Below are positions 45,180-53,173 of a stretch of 64,000 nucleotides of DNA, one piece after another. The stretch covers positions 868,001 through 932,000 of the forward strand of contig NZ_CANMED010000001.1 in the NCBI RefSeq assembly GCF_947496855.1, written 5' to 3'. Origin of the DNA: an uncultured Aquimarina sp. Its GTDB lineage: Bacteria > Bacteroidota > Bacteroidia > Flavobacteriales > Flavobacteriaceae. A program made the position numbers and the translations under genes. Within the stretch, counting starts at the first letter, position 1. Every line of letters begins with the position of its first letter. The notes below the pieces were generated by a model. The model was not told the DNA's origin, ran no database searches, and saw nothing but the letters and a program-made list of their open reading frames with translations.

Positions 45180-45490
45180 AAAAAGCAGATCATAAGCCGG
45201 ATTCTGTAATCCATCTAAGACGGACTCCTTATCATTTATCTAGTATTAACATTACTATCAATATCAAACCGCCTACCCTCCAACATTGAGCGCGCAACTC
45301 TTAAGCGTTGGTTTACATGACGTTGCACCGCATAGAGTTTACCTGGTTTCACTACAGCATTACCTGTACATACTTTCTGCTGCACTTGTCCTCATCTCAC
45401 GACGGACGGGCGTTACCCGCTATGCTGCACTACGGTGTCCGGACTTTCCTCTCTCCGCGTAAAGCGAACAGCGATAAGGTGATCTGCTTG
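45180..45490 (-). ncRNA. rnpB: RNase P RNA
   Basis: The minus strand reads GCAGATCACC near its 5' end, then GGAGAGAGGAAAGTCCGGAC, the most conserved RNase P element, and later GGAGGGTAGGCGG and AGAATCCGGCTTATGATCTGC at the 3' end. The ends pair to form P1 (GCAGATCA at 45480-45487 with TGATCTGC at 45185-45192), directly followed by a T run that ends transcription. It is about 310 bases long. It forms the catalytic RNA that matures tRNA 5' ends. A TATTTTTG promoter element sits at the right distance. Ends are accurate to a few bases. Confidence 0.96.
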
Positions 45491-45493
45491 CTG

Positions 45494-45501
45494 CAAAAAT
45501 A
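45494..45501 (-). promoter_or_regulatory. Candidate -7 promoter element of rnpB
   Basis: Minus-strand TATTTTTG matches TANNTTTG. Initiation 5-7 bases downstream falls just before the P1 helix, exactly where the RNA should begin. Confidence 0.6.
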
Positions 45502-45516
45502 GAATAATTAGAAAAT

Positions 45517-45542
45517 CTGAATTCATAATTCAGGTTTTTTTT
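45517..45542 (+). terminator. Plus-strand terminator-like hairpin upstream of dnaX
   Basis: CTGAATT pairs with AATTCAG around a CAT loop, followed by GG and eight T residues. It faces transcription coming antisense through rnpB toward dnaX. Confidence 0.55.
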
Positions 45543-45602
45543 ATCTGTTAATAACTCGAGATAAAAACCAAATCCAATAATTCTTTATTTGCAAGCAATT
45601 TT

Positions 45603-45610
45603 TAACTTTG
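45603..45610 (+). promoter_or_regulatory. Candidate -7 promoter element of dnaX
   Basis: TAACTTTG matches TANNTTTG and ends only 5 bases before the dnaX ATG, implying a start of transcription at or next to the start codon. Confidence 0.45.
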
Positions 45611-45615
45611 TATCG

Positions 45616-47424
45616 ATGGAACATTTTATAGTATCTGCGCGTAAATATAGACCCCAAACATTTAAGGATGTTGTGGGTCAACAAGCTATTACCAATACGC
45701 TGCTTAATGCTATAGAAAATAACCATCTCGCCCAAGCCTTATTATTTACAGGTCCTCGAGGAGTTGGTAAAACATCTTGTGCGAGAATTTTGGCTAAAAC
45801 TATTAACCAAGAAGGTCACGAAAATCCAGACGAAGATTTTGCTTTTAATATATTTGAACTAGATGCAGCTTCTAACAACTCTGTAGATGATATTAGAAGC
45901 CTCATTGATCAGGTCCGTATTCCTCCTCAAGTTGGGAAATACAAAGTATATATTATAGATGAGGTACATATGCTATCTCAAGCAGCGTTTAATGCGTTTC
46001 TAAAAACATTAGAAGAGCCACCAAAACACGCTATTTTTATTCTTGCTACTACAGAGAAACATAAAATCATACCAACGATATTATCACGTTGTCAGATTTT
46101 TGATTTTAAAAGAATTACTGTTACTGATGCAAAAAAACATCTGATGCAAGTAGCTGAGCAAGAAGGAATAATTGCAGATGAAGATGCTTTACAAATTATC
46201 GCTCAAAAAGCAGATGGTGCTATGCGTGATGCTTTATCTATTTTTGATAGAGTTGTAAGTTTTAGCGGAAAAAACCTTACCCGACAAGCAGTTACCGAAA
46301 ATCTCAATGTTTTAGATTACGAAACCTATTTTAAAACTACAGATCTTATACTAGAAAATAATATTCCTCAATTACTATTAGAATTTAATGAAATTCTTGC
46401 TCAAGGATTCGACGGTCATCACTTCATTGCTGGATTAGCATCCCATTTTAGGGATTTATTAGTTTGCAAAAATCAAGCAACTATTAGTCTTCTAGAGGTC
46501 GGCGAACAAACGAAAGCAAAGTATCTAGAACAATCACAAAAATCGCCCCATCCATTTCTGATTAAAGGAATTGAACTCGCTAACGATTGTGATCTCAAAT
46601 ACAAAACTAGTCGCAACCAAAGACTCTTGGTTGAACTATGTTTAATGCAACTTGCCTCTGTTCTTACTAAAGACGGAGAAAAAAAAAATGACCAACCCTA
46701 CATAATTCCACCTAATTATTTTAAGGAAAAAGGAATACAACCAGTTAAAATAGCTCCAGAACTTAAAGAGAAAGCTGAAGAAAAACTAGCTAATGATAAA
46801 TCTGAAGATGTTACATCTAAAGAAACTTCTGAAATACCTTCTTCGGTACCCAACAAGATAGTAGATAGTGCAACCGAAGAACCTTTATCATCTGCTGATA
46901 ATTCCGCGCAAACGGCAACCATAAGTGCTACCGAAGAAAATAAGCCTATAGTACAAAAAAGAGAACGTAGAACTTCTGGTTTATCTCTTAGTAGCATTAG
47001 AAAGAAAAAAGAACACGAAGAGAAAAAGGTAGACACCATTGTTGATCCCAAAAATCTACCTAGCGATGAATTCACAGAATCAGAAATGCAAACCTTCTGG
47101 GAGGAATACGGAAAAATGCAAGATAAAAAAGGGGAACGAATTGTAGGATCAATGTTTGCGATGAATATTCCAACCCTTACGGAAGGTAAAATTCATTTAG
47201 AGCTCCCTAACCAATCTATGAAAATAGATATGGAAAGTGCACTTCCTGGATTGTTTCAGTTTTTATATAAAAAACTAAATAATTATAGTATTGCTCTTGA
47301 CATAAAGGTAAATGAAGAAGCATCTAAAAAATACGCCTTCACCCCGCAGGATAAATATGATAAACTAAGAGAAAAAAATCCGCTAATTGACAAACTACGT
47401 TCTGATTTTGATTTGGATATATAA
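45616..47424 (+). CDS. dnaX: DNA polymerase III subunit gamma/tau
   Basis: A 602-residue protein from MEHFIVSARKYRPQTFKDVVGQ, the standard DnaX opening; an ATG nine codons upstream is rejected because it would overlap the promoter element. The AAA+ clamp-loader domain has Walker A GPRGVGKTS, Walker B IIDEVHML and the sensor SRCQIFDFKR. The cysteine zinc module found between Walker A and the next strand in many DnaX proteins is absent here; it is replaced by KTINQEGHENPDEDFAF. A Lys/Glu-rich linker (about 360-480) leads to the C-terminal tau-like domain. No frameshift signal was sought in depth. Confidence 0.95.
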   Translation: MEHFIVSARKYRPQTFKDVVGQQAITNTLLNAIENNHLAQALLFTGPRGVGKTSCARILAKTINQEGHENPDEDFAFNIFELDAASNNSVDDIRSLIDQVRIPPQVGKYKVYIIDEVHMLSQAAFNAFLKTLEEPPKHAIFILATTEKHKIIPTILSRCQIFDFKRITVTDAKKHLMQVAEQEGIIADEDALQIIAQKADGAMRDALSIFDRVVSFSGKNLTRQAVTENLNVLDYETYFKTTDLILENNIPQLLLEFNEILAQGFDGHHFIAGLASHFRDLLVCKNQATISLLEVGEQTKAKYLEQSQKSPHPFLIKGIELANDCDLKYKTSRNQRLLVELCLMQLASVLTKDGEKKNDQPYIIPPNYFKEKGIQPVKIAPELKEKAEEKLANDKSEDVTSKETSEIPSSVPNKIVDSATEEPLSSADNSAQTATISATEENKPIVQKRERRTSGLSLSSIRKKKEHEEKKVDTIVDPKNLPSDEFTESEMQTFWEEYGKMQDKKGERIVGSMFAMNIPTLTEGKIHLELPNQSMKIDMESALPGLFQFLYKKLNNYSIALDIKVNEEASKKYAFTPQDKYDKLREKNPLIDKLRSDFDLDI

Positions 47425-47490
47425 TACTATTTCCTTTTCTACAGTTACTATTTTTCACATACCTAATTAGTTTAGGAAACTACAAAACGT

Positions 47491-47498
47491 TAATTTTG
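47491..47498 (+). promoter_or_regulatory. Candidate -7 promoter element of second miaE copy
   Basis: TAATTTTG matches TANNTTTG, 23 bases before the chosen ATG. Confidence 0.4.
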
Positions 47499-47521
47499 TT
47501 TTCCATAAACGAAAAAAGATG

Positions 47522-48103
47522 ATGTTAGGTTTAAAACTTCCAACAGATCCAAGATGGGTCAATATTGTAGAAAAAAATATTGAAGAAATCCTTACGGATC
47601 ACGCATATTGCGAGCAAAAGGCAACATCGACCGCCATATCTTTAATCGTTAGTTTTCCAGAGTATACAGAATTGGTTCAGGAGATGACTAAACTAGTTAA
47701 AGAGGAAATCAGCCATTTTAAAATGGTTCATGATAAGATTATAGAAAGAGGATGGACTCTTGGCAGAGATCGCAAAGATGAATACGTTATTCAATTAATT
47801 ACTTTTTTCCCAAAAGGTGGCAGTAGAACAACACAATTAGTGCATCGTTTATTATATGCAGCTTTGATTGAAGCCAGAAGTTGTGAACGTTTCAAACTAC
47901 TATCTGAAGAATTAAACAATCAAGAATTAGCAAAGTTTTATAAAGATCTAATGGTAAGCGAGGCGAATCATTATACCATGTTTCTAAACTTTGCACGCCA
48001 ATATGGAGAAAGAACAGAGGTCGATAAGAAATGGCAAGATTTGCTTGTATATGAAGCAGACATCATGAAATCTCTTAGTAAAAAAGAAACTATTCACGGA
48101 TAG
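47522..48103 (+). CDS. tRNA-(ms2io6A37) hydroxylase-like diiron protein, copy 2
   Basis: A 193-residue paralogue of the MiaE-like protein at 34708. It keeps the predicted diiron ligands (EEILTDHAYCEQ, VKEEISHFKMVH, IEARSCERF, SEANHY) and the C-terminal KKETIHG, but it diverges between them (for example ITFFPKGGSR in place of FKYKAKQGGSR). The start is placed at the second of two adjacent ATGs to match copy 1. It stands alone, with its own promoter element and terminator. One copy may have a different tRNA or non-tRNA substrate. Confidence 0.86.
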   Translation: MLGLKLPTDPRWVNIVEKNIEEILTDHAYCEQKATSTAISLIVSFPEYTELVQEMTKLVKEEISHFKMVHDKIIERGWTLGRDRKDEYVIQLITFFPKGGSRTTQLVHRLLYAALIEARSCERFKLLSEELNNQELAKFYKDLMVSEANHYTMFLNFARQYGERTEVDKKWQDLLVYEADIMKSLSKKETIHG

Positions 48104-48105
48104 TA

Positions 48106-48141
48106 TAAAGCGAGTATAACTTGTTTTTCACACTCGCTTTA
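48106..48141. terminator. Bidirectional terminator between miaE copy 2 and the carrier-protein operon
   Basis: TAAAGCGAGT (48106-48115) pairs with ACTCGCTTTA (48132-48141) around a 16-base loop, with a U-rich tail on the plus strand. It separates convergent transcription units. Confidence 0.75.
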
Positions 48142-48159
48142 CGTTTATTTCTATATAAT

Positions 48160-48885
48160 TTATAACGGTATAAATGCAGAAACTTTATAAAACTCATCAG
48201 AGGTTCCTGCATCCGTATTTAAGGTTGCTCCTGCTGATATTCTAAAAGCAATTCCTTTATCAAATTTTAGTTTAATCGACCCTCCTAACCACTGATATAC
48301 TAATAAAGGATCCCCTTCTTCTTGTCGTGTTACTCCAAATGATTCATAAAAAACTCCTAAGACTACGCGCTTACTTACACTTATTCCCGGAGCCATCCAA
48401 TTTAAAAGATAATCTTTAGTCAAAATACCATCATCTTCTCGTATTGATTTATAATAAGATATATATCCTTCAAAATCAATCAAACCTTTTTGATAGTTTA
48501 CATATAAACTAGGTACAATACCCTCTCCTATTTTAGTTCCTGTACTATTAGATGAAAACTTACCACTAGTAAAACCAAAAGATGGATTTACATATAAAGA
48601 TTTATCAAATAACTTAAAACCTAATCCAACCGAAGTTTCTAATAATAAGTCACTTCCAGATGGTAAATTTCCAAAAGACGGATTTGTCCAAAAAATAGTA
48701 TAAAAAGTAATATCAAAATTTTTATTAGTTTCAAAATTTCCAAAGAAGATAGGGTAAAAACCTGCAACACTATTATGAATTATTTTAGTTGCAAATGTAG
48801 TTTTATTCTCTTCTTTTTTTTCCTGAGCATTAGAAGCATGCATTATTAATAGGCATACTAGAATCGTTAATATATTCTTTTTCAT
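48160..48885 (-). CDS. Outer-membrane beta-barrel protein, last gene of the carrier-protein operon (DUF6733-like)
   Basis: A 241-residue protein with a signal peptide (cleavage near ASNAQ) and alternating amphipathic strands, for example NFDITFYTIFWTNPSFGNLPSG and VVLGVFYESFGVT, ending in a hydrophobic strand (FYKVSAFIPL). It probably forms an outer-membrane barrel; the DUF6733 assignment is from memory and uncertain. It starts 2 bases after the hydrolase stop, so it belongs to the same transcript as the carrier-protein genes. That position suggests a link to release, uptake or surface display of the operon's product. Confidence 0.68.
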   Translation of the reverse strand: MKKNILTILVCLLIMHASNAQEKKEENKTTFATKIIHNSVAGFYPIFFGNFETNKNFDITFYTIFWTNPSFGNLPSGSDLLLETSVGLGFKLFDKSLYVNPSFGFTSGKFSSNSTGTKIGEGIVPSLYVNYQKGLIDFEGYISYYKSIREDDGILTKDYLLNWMAPGISVSKRVVLGVFYESFGVTRQEEGDPLLVYQWLGGSIKLKFDKGIAFRISAGATLNTDAGTSDEFYKVSAFIPL

Positions 48886-48887
48886 AA

Positions 48888-49766
48888 TTAAAATTCTGTT
48901 TGTAAAAATTGATTTATTAATGTTGAGGTTTCTTTATGTGTTTCTTCGAGATGCAAATGATGACCTCCTTTAACCCAATACATATTGGCTTTTTTAAACC
49001 TCTTAAGCCTTTCGTTAAACATTCCATTTGCGAAAAGCCCCTCTTTTCCTAAAATGATAAGTATATGACAAGATATTTTTTCAATAAAAAGTTGTGCTTG
49101 AGTCTCCGTCATTTTATAACATTCTGGTAATGGGATGCGTGGATCATATCGCCACCTGTATCCATAGGGTGTTTGATTTAAAGATCTTTCTACAAGACAA
49201 GCAGATGCTTCATATGAAATGGAACTTATATTACTTTTCATTCTATCATGAATGGCTTCTTCCTTGGTCTTAAATTGAGATGTATTTACGGAAGAAAAAC
49301 CAAACAACTTAGATTTCTTGGCCATTTTAAATTGCTTTACTGATTTTCTAAAATTAGATACTACATCTTCTTCATTAATCACAAAAGGAGCACCTAAACC
49401 ATCTATAAAAATTAGTTTATCAATGAGCTCTGGCATCGCACTCGCAATTATAGTGGCTATCCCTGTGCCCATAGAATGTGCTAGAATCGAAAAACTCTTC
49501 CACTTTAAAATATTTGCTATATTCAATATATCCAATGCATAATCCCATAAATAATAGCATCCATTAAGTGATCGATGATCAGAAAAACCGTGACCTGCTA
49601 AATCAATAGCTACCATATATATATCTTCAGGAAGTAAAGGAGCTATTTTATCGAATGTATTCGCATTATCCAACCATCCATGAATAGCAAGCAGTGGTCG
49701 ACCTCTTTTATCGCCCCAGGTTTTAGCATTTATCTTAAAACCTTCTATATCCAAAATTAACTCCAT
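48888..49766 (-). CDS. Alpha/beta hydrolase (SERHL-like)
   Basis: A 292-residue alpha/beta hydrolase. HGWLDNANTFDKIAPLLP near the N-terminus is typical of the serine-hydrolase-like (SERHL/MhpC) group. The nucleophile elbow is AHSMGTG (Ser about residue 96), an acid-bearing strand gives LIILGKEGLF, and the catalytic His is likely in KGGHHLHLEETH. There is no signal peptide, so it is cytoplasmic. It lies 2 bases from the AMP ligase stop and 2 bases from the barrel gene. In this operon it could release the finished acyl group from the carrier protein (thioesterase or amidase); that is inference. Confidence 0.83.
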   Translation of the reverse strand: MELILDIEGFKINAKTWGDKRGRPLLAIHGWLDNANTFDKIAPLLPEDIYMVAIDLAGHGFSDHRSLNGCYYLWDYALDILNIANILKWKSFSILAHSMGTGIATIIASAMPELIDKLIFIDGLGAPFVINEEDVVSNFRKSVKQFKMAKKSKLFGFSSVNTSQFKTKEEAIHDRMKSNISSISYEASACLVERSLNQTPYGYRWRYDPRIPLPECYKMTETQAQLFIEKISCHILIILGKEGLFANGMFNERLKRFKKANMYWVKGGHHLHLEETHKETSTLINQFLQTEF

Positions 49767-49768
49767 AG

Positions 49769-51352
49769 CTAAATGGATATGGTATTGTTAGCTTCTTCTA
49801 TTATTTTTAATGCCCTTTCTTTTAATACAATTGCATTAAATTTCCCATTTGGGGTTTTGGGTATTGATTCTATAATCTGAATATACTCAGGTACTTTATA
49901 ATTTTCTAAATTAGAAGAGCAATGTGTTACAATCTCTTTTTCTGTAATTGACTCATTTGGATTAAGAACAATAAAGGCAAATAATGCTTCTCCATAATCC
50001 TTATGAGGAACACCAGTTACTAGAACAGCGTTGACTTCTTTAATACTTCCTATAAAATCCTCAACTTCTTTTGGACTTACTTTTATGCCTCTAGAATTAA
50101 TCATATGATCCATTCTACCTTTAAAATAGAGATATCCATCTTTGTCAATAGCACAATAATCACCTGTATACAATACTTTCTCACTTGGATATTTTCCTGG
50201 CCTAAGTTTTTCTGATGTTTTCATTGGTTTATTCCAATACCCTTGCATAACAGTTGCCCCTCTTATTACCAATTGACCTATTGTATTTGGAGTAGCTATT
50301 TTGTTATCATCAGAATCCACTAACCAGAGTTCAGTATTCGGAATAGCAATACCTACGCTATCCGGTTTATTCTCAACATCTTCTGGTGGTAAATACGTAC
50401 ATCTCTTACATTCTGTTAGGCCATACATTGAAAATATTTGAGCTTTTGGAAATATGTTTTTGATCATATTAATATTACTTCCCGTAAGGGCTGCTCCAGT
50501 ATTTGTAACAGAACGAATACTTGTTAAATCAAATTCATGTTTTTTACTTTGTTCAAACAATAACATAATCATTGTTGGCACTGCGGGGAGTATTGTTGCT
50601 CTTTCTTTTTCTATTTTTTTTAATAGAAATATGGGCCAAGTGGATTCTTTTTCTAATACTAATGTAGCTCCTACAGAAATACTCATAATCATTTGATATA
50701 AACCATAATCAAATGATAAAGGCAAAGCGCATAAGATTTTATCCGTTTTATTATAACCTAAATAACTATTTAATGAATTGGTAGCGACTATCATATTTTG
50801 ATGAGTTAACATCACTCCTTTTGGCTCACCTGTAGAACCAGATGTATATATGATAGCTGCTAAATCAATACTTATCAGACCAGAAGAAACTATTTGTTTT
50901 TCTGTTTTATTTAATACAGTCTTGAAATCAACAAATAACCCTTCTTCTAGCCTTATAGATTTATTAGGTATAATAACTTTTTTAAGTTTAGACTTGTTTA
51001 ATAGTTCTTTATTCTGAATTGCTATATCTTCATTGGTAATTAAAACTATCGCGCCAGAGTCATTAAGTATATATGCTATTTTATTGGGTTTTAGTTCAGT
51101 TCCAATAGGAATGACAATAGCTCCAATTTTTAGAACTGCCCAGAAGGAGATAACGGTTTCTAAGGCATTTCCTAATTGAAGTACAATACGATCGCCTCTA
51201 TCAACACCAATACTTTGAAAATATTTGGCAAGTGAATCTGATTGTTTATTTATATCAGAAAATGTACATCTTTCTTCTCCGAATACGACAGCTATTTCGT
51301 TAGGATATAGGCATACAGATTCTTCCAAGAAATTTTGAATTTTTGGTATCAT
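49769..51352 (-). CDS. AMP-dependent acyl/aminoacyl ligase (adenylate-forming)
   Basis: A 527-residue class I adenylate-forming enzyme. The P-loop-like motif YTSGSTGEPKG is at 169-179; later come the GDYCAIDKDGYLYFKGR hinge region, SRGIKVSPKEVE and the catalytic lysine K504 in PNGKFN. Such enzymes activate a carboxylate as AMP ester and pass it to CoA or a carrier protein. With a free-standing carrier protein gene just upstream and a decarboxylase before that, loading of an acyl or aminoacyl group on the carrier is likely. Specificity cannot be read. A hairpin sits 27 bases upstream of its start. Confidence 0.88.
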   Translation of the reverse strand: MIPKIQNFLEESVCLYPNEIAVVFGEERCTFSDINKQSDSLAKYFQSIGVDRGDRIVLQLGNALETVISFWAVLKIGAIVIPIGTELKPNKIAYILNDSGAIVLITNEDIAIQNKELLNKSKLKKVIIPNKSIRLEEGLFVDFKTVLNKTEKQIVSSGLISIDLAAIIYTSGSTGEPKGVMLTHQNMIVATNSLNSYLGYNKTDKILCALPLSFDYGLYQMIMSISVGATLVLEKESTWPIFLLKKIEKERATILPAVPTMIMLLFEQSKKHEFDLTSIRSVTNTGAALTGSNINMIKNIFPKAQIFSMYGLTECKRCTYLPPEDVENKPDSVGIAIPNTELWLVDSDDNKIATPNTIGQLVIRGATVMQGYWNKPMKTSEKLRPGKYPSEKVLYTGDYCAIDKDGYLYFKGRMDHMINSRGIKVSPKEVEDFIGSIKEVNAVLVTGVPHKDYGEALFAFIVLNPNESITEKEIVTHCSSNLENYKVPEYIQIIESIPKTPNGKFNAIVLKERALKIIEEANNTISI

Positions 51353-51379
51353 TATAAAATATTTATGAGTTGAATTAAC

Positions 51380-51428
51380 AAGTGGCTTATTGATATTCAG
51401 AAAACAACTGGAATATCAATAAGCACTT
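51380..51428 (-). other. Intercistronic hairpin between carrier-protein and ligase genes
   Basis: A stem of about 18 bp (51380-51398 with 51411-51428, one bulged base) and a 12-base loop, without a U tract. It lies inside an otherwise tight operon and may stabilise the upstream mRNA or tune ligase expression. Confidence 0.6.
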
Positions 51429-51482
51429 GAATTAAGGAGACTAAGAGTCTCTTTATAATAGTTAGAATGGAAATCTTATACG

Positions 51483-51767
51483 TTATAAAACGGAAACGTT
51501 TGTGTTCATCTCGGTAAGCACGTATTCGTAAATTGTCTGTAACGTATTGAAATGTTTGGCTTCTATGTTATCAGGATTTACCTCGAAACCATTAATATTA
51601 TCTTCTAAATATGTTAGAAAAAACATAGATGAGAGTGAATCAATCCCTAAATCATTTTTAAGATGAGATTCTATTAAGATATCTTCTTTGGTTATATTCG
51701 GAATACTATCTAGTAAACCATCTTTTATTATATCTAAAATTTTATCAGTATCCATTATCGTATCCAT
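51483..51767 (-). CDS. Free-standing acyl carrier protein
   Basis: A 94-residue acidic four-helix protein with the phosphopantetheine attachment motif G41-I-D-S44-L, where S44 should carry the prosthetic group, preceded by HLKNDL as in ACP/PCP domains. It is distinct from the fatty-acid AcpP because it is longer and embedded in a specialised operon. Its ATG overlaps the decarboxylase stop by one base, so the two are translationally coupled. A start five codons further in (MDTDKIL) is also possible. It presumably shuttles the substrate among ligase, decarboxylase and hydrolase. Confidence 0.9.
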   Translation of the reverse strand: MDTIMDTDKILDIIKDGLLDSIPNITKEDILIESHLKNDLGIDSLSSMFFLTYLEDNINGFEVNPDNIEAKHFNTLQTIYEYVLTEMNTNVSVL

Positions 51768-53044
51768 TAACTTAAGATTAGTTCTTCTTGTTTAAAATTT
51801 ACTAGTATTTGCTTATTTACAATATCTTCTGTTGTATCACTGCCTCTAATAAGATAGGTTTCTCCTCGATATAATAATATCTCAGCAGGAAACCCATGGC
51901 TATGAAAAAGCCCTGGAGAAGATGTAGGACCATAAGCTCCTGACAACTCAACTAACAAAATATCAGATACATTTACTTTATTAAGTATAATATTGCGCCC
52001 TATAATATCATCCGGGCTACATAATGGTCCCGAAACTTGATATTTATCCACAACATTATCATCGGAATTTGATATATTTTTCATTGGAAAATTTCTTTTT
52101 ACAACTCTTCCTGAACCAGCCGCCGCAGAATGACAATTGGTTCCACCATCGGTTACTACAAAAGTTTTTCCATGATTAAATTTCATGTTATTCACTTTAA
52201 CAGCCATAGCGCCTGCGGTACCAATTATAAATCTTCCAGATTCCATTATAATTCTAGTCTTGGGGAATTTTTTATTAAAATTATCAAATAATGGAACCAT
52301 CAGATTTCGGAATTCCTTAAGATCTAGTTCTTCTTGATTATTAAAATATGGAATTCCCATTCCTCCTCCTACATCAATCATAGTGAATTCGCAATTGTTT
52401 TTTTGAACAATCTTTTCATATAATTCTAAAATATATTTAGTGTTTTCATATACTGATTTAGCTTCTAGAATGTTTGTTCCGTTATACACGTGGATTCCTC
52501 TAACATTTACATTAGGGGTCTTTAAATAAATTTCAAAATTTCGAATGGCTTGCTGCTCTTCTATTCCAAAATGAGTTGGTCTACCTCCCATTTTCCAAGG
52601 TGATCCTTCTGCAGAAAAGTCTGGATTAATACGAATAGCCACATTAGCAGTAACTCCTAATTCTCTTGCAAAAGAAGATACTCTTTCTAATTCTATTTCA
52701 GATTCTATTACTATAGCAAATATGTTTAATGCAATAGCTTTTTTAAGCTCATCATCTTTTTTACAAGGGCCTAAATATATAATATCCTGTGTAGCCGTTC
52801 CTGCTTTAAGAGCAATCTCCATTTCTGTAATAGAACATACTTCGGTGCAAGCTCCTTGCTCTCTTAGCAATTTTACCAGAGAAACATTTGGATTTACTTT
52901 AAGCGCATAAAATACATCCACACAAGGAGGCAAAGCATCAACTAAATTTTGATAGTTGGTAATCAACTGTTCTCCGTCATAAAAATATGTAGGTGTACCA
53001 TATTTTTCTACAGCAGATATAATTTCTTTATTATTGTTTTTCAT
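51767..53044 (-). CDS. Group IV PLP decarboxylase (diaminopimelate/ornithine-decarboxylase-like)
   Basis: A 425-residue alanine-racemase-fold decarboxylase. The PLP lysine is K49 in FYALKVNPNVS; other family landmarks are IDVGGGMGIPY, the ESGRFI stretch, the catalytic Cys in GPLCSPDD and the Tyr in SGAYGPT. A lysA role is possible, but the immediate coupling to a carrier protein and AMP ligase resembles BtrK of butirosin synthesis, which decarboxylates a glutamyl group on its carrier protein, and the decarboxylases of exosortase-associated clusters. It is the first gene of the operon. No exosortase or PEP-CTERM gene is in the window. Confidence 0.87.
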   Translation of the reverse strand: MKNNNKEIISAVEKYGTPTYFYDGEQLITNYQNLVDALPPCVDVFYALKVNPNVSLVKLLREQGACTEVCSITEMEIALKAGTATQDIIYLGPCKKDDELKKAIALNIFAIVIESEIELERVSSFARELGVTANVAIRINPDFSAEGSPWKMGGRPTHFGIEEQQAIRNFEIYLKTPNVNVRGIHVYNGTNILEAKSVYENTKYILELYEKIVQKNNCEFTMIDVGGGMGIPYFNNQEELDLKEFRNLMVPLFDNFNKKFPKTRIIMESGRFIIGTAGAMAVKVNNMKFNHGKTFVVTDGGTNCHSAAAGSGRVVKRNFPMKNISNSDDNVVDKYQVSGPLCSPDDIIGRNIILNKVNVSDILLVELSGAYGPTSSPGLFHSHGFPAEILLYRGETYLIRGSDTTEDIVNKQILVNFKQEELILS

Positions 53045-53173
53045 TTTTTAATAGTTATCAGTAGCAAACAGGACATACAAGTTTGACCACATTAAGACAT
53101 ACTACTCCATTGAATACTATGTTCTTATTAATTATTGAGTTTTTAAGAGTGTTTTTAAGAAAAGTGTGATATT

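Noticed and set aside
45308..45502. A 64-codon plus-strand frame
   Set aside because: It is entirely antisense to RNase P RNA; the open frame is a by-product of the structured RNA sequence.
49769..53044. Carrier-protein operon considered as part of an exosortase/PEP-CTERM system
   Set aside because: The ligase, decarboxylase and carrier families fit, but there is no exosortase, glycosyltransferase set or PEP-CTERM protein in the window.
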